Assembly: GCA_038030265.1 (NCBI GenBank)
Contig: CM075938.1
Location: 7,975,009-8,039,008 of the forward strand
Length of the DNA stretch: 64,000 nt
Direction of reading: 5' to 3'
Source of the DNA: Corythucha ciliata
Taxonomy: Eukaryota > Arthropoda > Insecta > Hemiptera > Tingidae
Shown here: piece by piece, positions 34,601-46,600 of the stretch
Layout: the number at the start of each line of letters is the position of its first letter
Numbering within the stretch: the first letter of the stretch is position 1
The notes under the pieces: model-generated
What the model saw: only the letters and a program-made list of their open reading frames with translations
Database searches by the model: none
Told to the model about the DNA's origin: nothing
Made by a program: the position numbers and the translations under genes

Positions 34601-37600
34601 TTCGCAATGTTTTGAGAAAAATCCATGGTTATACCAAAAAATGAGGCAATTAAGCCCATTTTGAGTGCCTACAAGAAGATCAAGAGCCATTCCTAACACT
34701 TTTTTTTTCAGCTTAATTCACTTTTACTACGCTAATCTATGAGGAAAGACAAATAAAAGTGGAATAAGCTGAAAAAAACATTCTTGAAATAGCTTTCGTA
34801 CCTTCTTTTAGGCACTCAATATGGGCTTAAATACCTCATTTTTTGGTATAACAATGGATTTTTATCAAACCATTGCGAAGGCCAGGAGTAAAATAAGCAT
34901 GAAGTAATAAACTAAGTTACTTCACTCAGTTATAGAAGAATTTGCCCGGCGCTGGGAGCACCATGGCCAATGTAGTCTAGCTTTGAACAGTTGTCAAAAA
35001 CTGACATTTTTTAAAATATCCTGATATTTTCCCAGTTTACTCAAAGAATCTTTCACTATCATTGGACAAAATGTCTTTACTCACACAGAAAAAAGGGTGC
35101 TCTTTTCAGTGGTGTCGTTGGATTTAACCTAGGACGCTTACTTCCCATGTTACACCTGTTTTTGTTGCGAAAACCCGTGATGTGCTAAAAACAACAAATT
35201 GATTATCTCGGCTAGGAATCGAAATCTGACCTTAGGACATAGGGAATTTTTTGTTGCATTTTGGACGTACAACCTCCCCTCTCATTTTTTTTGACCAAGT
35301 ACGAATCACCGGTATTTGAGTGCTACGGGTCTTGAAAAGTTACCCTACCAATAAAATCTAGATTAAGTATTTTGTTGACTGGTTGTATTTCCTGAACTAA
35401 CAGACCCAGGATGCCCGGGCTGGGCTTTAATTGTAGCAAATTTAGTTGGCTTTAACAATGTATACTGTGGTCATGCTCGAAAAGCGCTTTCTTCTGGTAG
35501 TTTTGTTAAAAAAAAGAGAAAAAAGTGATGAAATTTCTTGGTTTTTCGAGTGTCTCGAGTTGAGCACAAGGTTTTGAGGGTTGCAAACTTGAGTAATAAC
35601 TGCTCTCATTGGTCCTAACAACACGCGAATAAAAAATTAATTACATGCGTGTTTGCGATTTACCCAGATTTTTTTGTCTATATTGACTGGTCTAAAAACG
35701 CCGCCTTTTTGTAGAAAAATATGCTTTTCCTCAATCAGCCTGGACCATTTTAGCCTTATTACAAGTAGGCTGAAGGATTTCAGGCTCTTTGCGAACCTAA
35801 AGTACTTGTTACAATAAGGCTGAATTATTAACAGCCTATTATTAACAGAAAGAAAAAAAACACCTCCTGAATCAAACCGCTCATTTTGTAGAAAAATGCA
35901 AAATAAATCAATACTGAAAAATAACGCTGACAAAATTAGTATGTTGTGCTGACCGAGAGCTGGCGACAGTCCCGTTCAACCGGAAAAACATAGTCCTGAA
36001 ACTTCTCCCTTTTGTTAGGTTTTTTCTGGCTGAATATGAATATGAGTTTCTGGCAGGGGCACTTGCCCTCAGAGGCCCGTCAAATTCCTTAAAAATGTGG
36101 ACCAAGAATAAACCTGACATACTTATTCATGTAACTGTCTCATTCGGTAAGTTTTATGGTGTCGAATACGAAAATGACCGCATCCAGGGGCATTTGCCTG
36201 TCCAGGCGCGTAGCCAGGGGGGGGGGTCCACCTGGTCCGAACCCCCCCCCCCCGAAATTTCAGATTTATTTCCCATGTTCTGAAGGAGACTTTTTATTTT
36301 CAATTTGTCCGCTCACTCATTGGAATAATATCGCACGATAATGATAATAGTAATGATAATAATAATAATAATAATATGTAGTTAAAAACTGAAAAGAGTA
36401 GGTATAGAGTGGAAATCCCCCCCCCCCCCCATCAAAGAAATCCTGGCTACGCGCCTGCTCCAGCAGCACATCAGCTTCTCCAAATTTGGGACATTAATCT
36501 AACCGGTAGAACATAGTGATGAAACTGGCCATTCAGGGCGAATGCTCCAGGCAGAAGCTTCTAAAAACCTCACGAATGAGACAAGTTACAAGACTGTTCT
36601 TTCGGATAATTTCATGTCCCAAATTTAGGGAATTTGACTGGCCGCTGAGGGCAAATGCCCTAGGCAGACGCTCATAATCGTATTCCTCTCCACAAAATGT
36701 GTCAAATAGGACAAATGTTCTTCCAGTTGAATAGGACTGTCGCCAGCTCTTGAACTATTAGAATAGAGCCGCCGTATTTACGAACGTTCCTCCTGATGTC
36801 AAGGCGTCCTCGGTGGAAGCCTTCCATGACGATTTTTGGTATTAATGAAGCTTTCTTGACTTTGGCGTAAATCGTCCTTTCAGTCAATGTAGCTTCTAAC
36901 CTACCTGTTTGGGCACGCAAGTGATTTTTTATCAGTTAGTAGGCTGGGTCTAAAACAATACGGCGAAACGAGTAAAGCCTCTTTACAAAGAGCCTAGACA
37001 AGTTAGGCTTTTTGTAATCGCAGGCTACTTCGATAATGAGCCCGAAGGACTGTAGCCTATTTGTAATAAGGCTAAATAATCCAGTCTGAATGAGAAAAAA
37101 CAGATTTTTCTACAAAAAGGCGGCGCTTTACAAAAAGGCTAGGATTTTTAGAAAAAGGCTGATTTGACAAAAATCCTGCGACATATGTTTATATCTTTAT
37201 GGCCGTTTCCTTGTTAGCACGATAACTCTCGTAGAAGTAAATTTAGCGGAACGCGCTTTGGCACAAAAATCAGTAGTCATAAGACACCAGTCGGTATTGC
37301 ATTTGGGCCAAATCGGTCAAGGTGGAGGGGGGGGGGAATAGGGCTTGAAGTCGTCAAAAAATCACTAAAAATCACCAGTTGATTCTAGAAGCATCATATT
37401 CGGTACGTATACTCGATGTTAGACTAGCCTTTGATTCCCATGTTAATTGGCACAAAAGTCAAGGGGGAGGGGGTGGTGCCCCCGGGGTGGAAGTAAATGT
37501 GTGGTCTTGTTAGCACGATAACTCTCGTAGAAATTAATTTAGCAGAACGCGCTTTATCTAAAAACGCTGCGAATTATCGAACAATGCCTTATTATTTCGA

Positions 37601-40600
37601 CTGTTTATAGGTTTATTATTCATGGATGTAGTCAAATCCGGCGTGAAATTACATGAAAATCGACACCCCACACCCCTATGATCCCAAATCCTTTGAAAAT
37701 CCCCATTTTGGACCCGCTTTTGGCCCATAAAACCCCAGGGAGTTATTTGATCAAACTGATCAGATGTTAGGACCAACTAGACCCCAAATGGGAGTCTATG
37801 TGCGAAAGAACGAGTTTTTTCGAGCAATCCTAGGGCAAGATATGGCCCGGACGGCGGACGGACATTTTTTTTTTTGCAGATTTGGGTTCTACGCACTTTG
37901 AAACGTAAAACTACAAATTTTGAGGGGGGGTCAACAAAATGTTTTGCGATACGATTACAAAGACTTATTATTGAGAAATAATAAGCCAAAAATCAGTAGT
38001 CATAAGATCCCGGTCGGTATTGCATTTGGGCCAAATCGGTCAAGGTGGAGGGGGGGAAAATAGGGGTTGAAATGGTAAAAAAATCACTAAAAATCACCAG
38101 TTGATTCTAGAAGCATCATATTCGGTACGTATACTCCATGTTAGACTAGCCTTTGATTCCCATTTTAATTTTTTGAAAAAGTCGAGGGGGAGGGGGTGAT
38201 GTCCCCGGGGTGGAAGTAAGTGTGTGGTCTTGTTAGCACGATAACTCTCGTAGAAATTAATTTAGCGGAACGCGCTTTGGCACAAAAATCAGTAGTCATA
38301 AGGCCCCGGTTGGTATTGCATTTGGGCCAAATCGGTCAAGGTGGAGGGGGGAAAATAGGGGTTGAAATGGTAAAAAAATCACTACAAATCACCAGTTGAT
38401 TCCAGAAGCATTACGTTCGGTATGATGATTCCATTTTGAAATAGCCTTTGATTCCCATTAAGTTCAGCTTAAACAAACCCGGCAGCAAACAGTACGAGGG
38501 AGGGTCAAACATTAACGAAACAAATCGTGGTCTCAACATTACTACTTCTGGGACGGCTTAGAGTATCCGTATACAAAATGAAATGCACTCTTTCCGACCG
38601 CCAGCTGCCGGAGCGAAATTTTTTTCATTTAATTTTTTTACCAGGGGATTAGCACTTTTCTCAGTTTTAGCTGGAAAATAACGTTTTTCTTGAGTGTTTT
38701 CCGCAATATTCGCCGCAAAATAGGGGATTTTTCACGAATTACGATTTTTTTGGTTCACCATACGCAATGCAGGAGCGATTTTTCTCAGTTTACTCGCGAA
38801 TTAGCGGTTTTTTTCCTCTATTGCCCTAAATTGGCGCTTTTTTTTCAATTTCAGCCTGAAAGTTGCCTGAATCCGCAAATTGGCTTATATTCAGTTTTTG
38901 GCGCAAATTAGAATTTTTCTCAATTTCAACCACTAATTAGCGTTTTTTTAAAATTGTAGCGGCGACGCGTCGTATAGCTTTTCAAACCTGTGAATTAGCG
39001 AATTTTCTCAATTTCAATCACAAATTGGCGTTTACCGCAATTTTAGCTTTAAATTGGCGATTTTTTTCCATTTTTAGCCGCAAATTAGCAATTTTCTCAA
39101 TTTTTAAGTTAAAATTAACCCGTCTCTTAATTTTGACCAGGCTGATTATTTTATTTCCTAAATATTACCCGCAAATTAGCGGTTTTTCAAATTTTACCAC
39201 CGCATTAGCAAAACTATATAACTTTTATAGGTATAGATTATTGCTTCTTTTCTGTTCTAGCCGTGAACTAGCGTATTTTTTAACATTATACTATAGCCAT
39301 GCATGAATTTGCCATTTTTCTGAATTTTAGCCACCAAAATACCTTCAGAAGGTGCGAATTTAAATTATAAATGTAATTATTTTTTCGAACAAAAAAATTT
39401 ACATCTATCCTCCATTTCTGTCAAAAAATCATCATTTTTAATTTACAAATTTCACGACACTCAGTTCGGGAATTAGTGATGTTTCTCAATTTTAGCAGCG
39501 AATTTTCGCTTTTTCTAAATTTTAGCAGCGTGGTAGCGTTTCCAACCTGTGCATTACCTACCGAATTTTTTCAATTTTTGCCAAGAAGTGGCGTTTGACT
39601 CAATTTAAGCTGCAAATTAGCACTTTTTCCCATTTTTAACTGAGAATTAGCACTTTTCCCCAATTTGAACTGAAAATTAACGCTAATTGGTGATTTTTTC
39701 AATTTTTGCCGCGAATTAGTTATTTTTATCTTTTTGTATCCGCGAATTAACGTTTTTCCACAACTTTATATCTGAAAATTGCAAATTAGCGATTTTTCCC
39801 AATTTCAGCTGTGAAATAGCGTTTTGTGCTATGTTTGCGGCTCTTCAGCATCCTATTCCCTTTTACATACGCTAATGGGCGATTTTACGCCATTTCAGTT
39901 GTGAATTTGCCATCTTTGTCCAATTTCAACCTGAAAGCGTCTTTTATTTGTCAATATTATAGCGTGTTTTCTCAACTTTAACCGCGGGGTTTGCCCAAAT
40001 ACAACACTTTTGCGTTGATTTCCACAATTTATTCGAAGACTGGCCTCTGGAAATTGCATCGCGAGACCACGAATCAGCGCTTTTTAGCAGCTATAGTCAC
40101 GAATATTACCGATTTTTGTCTGATGGAGGGTCCGGGGCGAACCCCTCCCCCCCCGTACCAGGGTACACTACTGCGTTGGGTCTGAAGTTCAAGGAAAAAG
40201 CTGGACGTACTCGGACCTTTTCGGGCTGCTTTAAGTTCAGAAAATCTGCTAAACCTAACTTGAACGTGAAATGCTCAATTTTGGAGATTTTATGGGGCTC
40301 TTCGTTATGGTACTAGTGCTCCTTCGTTCGTATACTTGTAGCTCTGGGGGGGGGGGATCTATCCCCCATATCCCCCCCCGTACTTACGCCCCTAGGCAGA
40401 GGTGCACAATCCCACCCTCATATATCACACGCTTCTCATGCTTCAACTGGCAATTTTAGTTTAAAAAAAAAAAATGAAAGCGGTGTCGAGTTTGATGATA
40501 GCGGCCCAGGGAAGTTTCAAACGCAAAATTAGGGTTCCCTTGCACTAGGCGAATTGGCGGCGGCAGCCAGTTGGATGCTGTGCAGTTGGGCTTGTTCTAG

Positions 40601-43600
40601 TGGCTGCCCCAGTCTGGAAATCTTTGCTGCCTTGTGCGCGGGCACCCATAGGTTGCAATGTATATCACCGGCCCTCCGGGAACCCTAACCCTTTTCTTTT
40701 ATTGCGATACGTAGGCATAAAGGGGCTATAACGAACGAGGCACGATGTTTGTGACACGAGACGAAGTCGAGTGCCATAATCGGTAGAGTTTGTAGTGCGA
40801 TTTTACGCCTCAGGACCGTACGCTTTTTTTTTTTTTTACCTTCCATCGTACAAAGTCTTTTAAAGCCTATAAAAGGTTCATAATTATATAATTCAACTGT
40901 TCCGTAAAGTTGTAACGCCCGACCAGGCCTCGGTTTAGGGAGCCTCCAGGAAGTGTGTTCAGGGATAAAGATTAACGAAGGCGGCCGTAGCGGCACGACA
41001 ACGGTTTAGCTTATCACGTGTATTAGCTAGTGTCTACAACTTAGCCTAGACTCACCTTCGTCGGACCAGGCGGGTTTGCGGTAGCGTAGACGAGCGGAGC
41101 ACGCGGGCAGTTCGCAAAGTTACGGTTCCCCCCAAAGATTCGACGTACGCTCTCGGCTGGTACTCCAAGACCCCTTTTTCTTTAATTAGAGAATTCCCCG
41201 GGTTTTATATTAAATCCCAGGGCCATATTTGTGAAAACCCTAGGTGTTGTGGATAACAAGCAGTTTCCCCAAGGATATGTTGACGCTTTCGGGCTATTCT
41301 CTCCCGCTCGTCCCTGAGCTCGCCGGGTTCATTCACCGAGCGGTGAATAATTTCCCGGACCGAGCTCCTTTTTCTCCATCGCTTAACATAACGCCCTCAC
41401 GGCGCTGCGTCCCGCCAGCGCAAAAAAAACGGCCTGCTCCACCTTGTGTGCCCGGCTTGGCACCTCTCCTCCGGCCGGAACCCTCACCCGCCACTCACGG
41501 CGTTCTCTGGTGGGGCCCACATTCAGGCACGCACAAAGGGCAAGGTCCAGCTTCTCGACGGCCTACACAAGGGGACGGCCTCACAAAAGGTGCTTCTCCA
41601 CCGACCAACGAAAGGGGAGGGGTGTAAACACTCGCCAGGACGAGCAAGGAGGCCGATTCCCTCCTTGAAGAGAATGGCCCTCGACGCCGCCACACCCCTG
41701 AGAACCCTGCTATGTCCCACAACACCTCGAAATTTGGATTTCAATCTACCCCTCCAATTCCAGATTTTGATTTACCCCCCAATTTTCAATTTAGCTATTG
41801 CCTGCCGCTTTCCCCCCAAAATTGGAGACCAATGTGACAGCCCGCTGCCAGCTACGCCTCACGGACCGCAAATCACCAAGACGTCAGAAGTAGAGCCTGT
41901 ACAAAACAAAAACAAATACTGACATCAATTTAAACCAAGACTGTACAACAACCAAATAGGCGACAACAAATGCATTATCGGACATCCAGCTGGGACCACC
42001 ACTCGATCCATCCCCCGCATCGAAGGGCTTGGAGACCTCCCGAGCACCTGCATCGCGCCCTTTGCTCCTGCGCGTGGGCCGACGGACCACTGCCCCCCCC
42101 CCATCACACGGAGACCATTTTCCAAATGCCCAGAATCACCATGGTCCTCCTTCGACGCCCGCCGTTCCAAACAAGAAGAGCCGTACCCCGCGTGACAACA
42201 GGCCAACGCCGTCTCTGGTGTATCCAGGACCCAGACCAGCGACCCCGCCTGATTTCTACCCTAGAAGAGAGGAACAAAAAAACACCACTTCCTTCCGCAA
42301 GGCATTAGAACTCGTAACTCATTAACGAAAAACAAGAATAACAAAAGCAATAACCATAACAAAAAAAAAATAAAACGTAATAACTACAAGACCTTAAGTA
42401 ACCCAAATATGTAAACCAACCGCTCGACCACTAATAAAAAAAACACCATGCTGCCACCAGACGGCCAGAGCCGCCACCACAAAACCCATACTATTTCAAC
42501 AATAATCACCTAATAAAATACCGTAATACAATAACAATTAAATACCCAACAAACCACCCCCAAATTCTTACTCCAACCCGGCTAGTTCGCGGTAATTTAA
42601 CCGAGGGACCCGACGACGGCCCACCAAAGGCACCTCCACCGGCCCCACCGGAGCGACCTCACCCCCAGGAGCTGAAGCCCCCGCAGGCTCTGCCGAACCC
42701 CCCGCCCCTATTACCGAAGCGTCCCCTACTCCAACCGACCCTGACTCCCGTCCAAAAACGACCCGCCGGTCTCTCCCAAGAAAAGGCTTCAGCCGATTCA
42801 CATGCACCACTCTATCCTTTCGACTCAACGCGTCAGCCACCTTGTTCGCCTTGCCGGGAGTGTACTCTATTTTATAATCGTATTCCTCTAACACCATGGC
42901 CCACCGCATCAGTCGCGAGTTTGTGTCCTTGTGTCCCGCCAACCAGCGAAGCGCTGAGTGATCGGAACGAACCGTAAAATGGCGACCAAACAAATAGCAC
43001 CGAAAAAAATTGACGCCGAACACGACGGCCAGCAACTCCAACTCCGTCGCCATGTAACGCGTCTCAGGGTCATTCAATTGCCGTGACGCATACCCTATGG
43101 GGTGCTCCCCATCGTCAAATGCCTGCGAAAGCGCCACCCCCAGCCCCTTGAGCGAAGCGTCAGTCGTTAAAACGAATTCTCGCCCAAAGTCCGGGTATCT
43201 CAACACAGGCTCCGACACCAACGCCCCTTTTAACTTATCAAACGCTCCCTGACACGCCTCCGACCACACAAAGGGACAATTTTTCTTCGTAAGGGCCGTG
43301 AGCGGCGCTGATATTACCGCGAAATTGTCCACAAAACGTCTATAAAACGAGCACAGCCCCACAAAAGACCGCACTTCCGTCAAGGTACTCGGCGGTGGAA
43401 AACCACGAATCGCCTCCAAATGTGTCTGTAGGGGCCGAATCCCCTCTGCACTGACCTTGTGCCCCAAAAACTCTACCTCCTGGGCCGCAAACGTACACTT
43501 CGCCAATTGTAGTGTCAATCCTGCCTTTCTTACCACCTCAAACATGTCACTGAGGGCTTTCAAGTGGTCTGCCATTGTAGGCGAAAACAATATAATATCG

Positions 43601-46600
43601 TCCAGATAGGCGAACGCCCTACCTGGCCCCATCTGATCGATAAGCGCCCCCGCCAGCCGTTGAAACGTCGCTGGAGCTCCCTGGAGCCCATACGGTAAAC
43701 GCGTCGCACAAAATTGCCCGAAGGGCGTCGAAAAAGCCGTTTTCTCTTGACTCGACTCCTCCACTTCGACCTGGTGGTACCCCGAATTCAAGTCAAGGTT
43801 CGTAAAAACCTGGGCTGACGATAGACTATCGAGCACCTCGTCAATCCACGGCATTGGCCAGAACTGAGGCCTGGTCACCGCGTTCAACCCTCGAAAATCG
43901 ATCACCATCCGCAGCTTACTAAAGCCTTCAGGAGATTTTTTTGCCACCAACATCGCCGGCGAGCACCAAGGAGAAGTGGAGGGCCGTATCACCCCTAGCT
44001 CTAAACTTTCCTTCACAATCGCCTCCATGGCCTCCCGATGTGCTACCGGAACGCGGTACGGCCTCTTACGCACAGGGACCGCATCCCGGTGTCAATGGAA
44101 TGCTTAATTACTCCCGTACAACCTAACCTCTCACCTCCTCCCTTGTAGGAGAAAATATCCTCAAACTGCCCCAGCAGGTCAAACAGGGCGGACTTATCGG
44201 GTTCAGTGACGTGACCTATCAATTTTTCCAGCAACCCCCTAAACACCTGATGCCTTTCCGCCTCCTCTGTCTCCACCCGAGCGACCACGGCGTCATTCTC
44301 CCCCGTCTCCACTGACATGGCGACCAAGGCCCCCACTGCCTGGTCCCGACAAATCGTAAGGGGTGCACGGCTATAGTTCAACACCGAGGCAATCGTACGG
44401 CCGCCCTCGCCACAAGCGCCCCTTCCAACCCACGCGGTAGCAACAAAAATTCACCTCTTTCATCGCCCCCGGCCCTCTCTTTGGTGCACCCTCGCACCAA
44501 CAGAGGTAACATGGCCAAACTAAAGGGCGGAACCACTACCGACTCTTCTACTACCGCGCGAAGGGCTCTACCCACGTCATGGTCTTGGTAGACCACTAGA
44601 CCAGCCGCGCACCCCCCACTCCCAATTTTTCCCCGAGACATAAACCGAACACCGAGGTCCTCTACGTCTAAAACCGCTCGACATTTCACCAGGGTGTCCA
44701 TCCCCAACAAACAAATATAATTTCCCGGTAGGTCACATACTAAACCCGCCGTACACACCAGTGTTCCGTCAGGGAGCCGCACCTTGAACTCCTGCTCCCC
44801 CTGGACCCGCAAAGCCGCCCCCGATACCCCGCGTATCACCGAGTCCCTGGCCCGAACTGCATTTTTAGCCACCCCCGGCTTAACAAGGGTGACTTGGGCC
44901 CCCGTGTATAACAAAACATCTCCCTCTACTCCGTCAATTACACCCCGAAGCGTAAATTCCGGCCGAGAAACCACCGACCTCGACTCCTCCCCGGCTACCA
45001 CTGCAATACTACTACGCCCCCCCGGTCATCTCTTTGATTTTTTCCCGCTCTACCAACGACGCGGCCCTTTGCCTCGATTTCTTACCCCTCCGATTTCTAC
45101 ACTTCTTTTTTAACCGATGATATGATCCATTTCCGGTCCGTTGTCCTGTCCTACCATCGCCGTATCCAATCCGTTCGAGGGCTCCTCTAGGGAGCCCCCA
45201 CCCCGTTTGGGGAAAGCTCCACCGGCCCACCCCGTGATGGACCAGGAGGCCCCCCACCTACCACTTCCCGTTGGTCCGCCCGCTGAAACCGCCAAGGGCA
45301 AACCCGCGCAACGTGGGTGCCCTTCTGGCAGATCTGGCAGGCGACCCCTGCCAAGTTCTCCCGGCAAAGCCTCGCGAAGTGCCCCTTCCTACCACAACGG
45401 AAGCACCTCCCCTCCACGCCTTGCCGATTCCCTTCTGGCAACGCCCTTCTCGTCCCCTCCGCGGCTCCCCGCTCCCCCGAGGGTCCCATCCCCACGGCCC
45501 CGTCGCCCATCTCGGCCGCCGAGTTCTGGCGGAACATTTCACTTTCCGCGACCTTCCTCACAACTTGTTTTGCCCCCGCAAACGTTGTGACGCCGTTGGC
45601 GACAAGCTTATCCCCGAGATCGGGTCTTAACGCCCTCAAGAAAAAAGATAACGCCATCGCGTCGGCCTGTGGCGTCAGACCCGACCCTTCCGATAAGCCT
45701 GCCACCCGCAGGAGCTTCGTGAAACGCCCCGTAAACTCCTCTACACTTTCGACCGCCCCCTGCCGAACCGCCCCCAGCCGCGCCATCCCGACGGCTATAT
45801 TCGGCTTTTCGAACCGCTCCTTGAGAATACCCCCCAGTTGTTCAAGGGTTTTTGGGGGCGGTCCGGTGTACTCCGTCACATAAAAATCTCTCGCTCGCCC
45901 CGACAATTTCCTAATCGCGAGCTCCACCCAGGGCCTTTCCTCGCCCCCAGCCAGGTCCGCCCGCCACCGAAGTTGCGAGATAAACTCGTCAACCCCCATG
46001 TCGCTTGAACCCGCCGTGAACGAGAGCAGATCCCGGGCCGCCATAAACCAAAACCCGGTCGAATCGCGCTCCTCTTCCAAGAAAGTTCCTCCCCGCGACG
46101 CACGTGACGGCCGCCCACCCGTAGGGATGCCATCGTGGACCACCCGGGAGCCATTCGGCCGAGGTGGGAGCACTTCCTCCCCGATGGATGGTGGAGGGGG
46201 AGGAAAATCGACGTTTTCCCCAAAAAGACCATCGGAGGGCTGTAACACCGCAGGTTCAACGCGGCTAATACCCCCGAAAGAAACCCGAGTCGTAAGACTC
46301 CTCGCCTCCGCTACCGACACCTCCAACTCTTCGACTTTGTCTTCCACCCTCGCTACACGCCCCAGGGCATCGTCCATCGTCGCCTGTAACCCTACCACAA
46401 CGAGCGCCGCGCGGTCTACGATCTCCTCCCCCCCCCCCGACGCCCAATCACCTCGAGGGCCACCTCCTGCCTCTCGCGCTCCCCCTCCGTCCAATTCTGG
46501 ACCACTGTCACTACGCGGGCCTGCCCCGCTTGAACGGCCTGCATGTCCTGCACACAGCGCCCCACGTCTCCGCCAGGACTTTGCCCTCCAACGTGGAGTA

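Larger units (their letters stand above)
33726..37183. mobile_element. TIR element with TA flanks, 3.46 kb, nested palindrome
   Basis: The left end TGTCGCAGGATTTTTGTC and its inverse at 37166-37183 are flanked by TA. The next blocks ('aaaatcctagcc', 'aaaggcggcg') are also inverted between the two ends, at about 33765 and 37105-37150. No transposase frame. The interior contains the 1.9 kb palindrome, inverted 'aggctgaa.ga' segments (35750-35850 against 36990-37090), and the 255-bp element at 36203. Confidence 0.65.

Noticed and set aside
33836..35624. Pairs of similar 60-70-codon frames
   Set aside because: They are mirror copies within the palindrome, with no coding signature.
41244..42325. 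Several 90-150-codon frames on both strands downstream of pol
   Set aside because: They overlap in many frames within GC-rich non-coding sequence of the LTR element and are Pro/Arg-rich. No env or integrase motif is visible.
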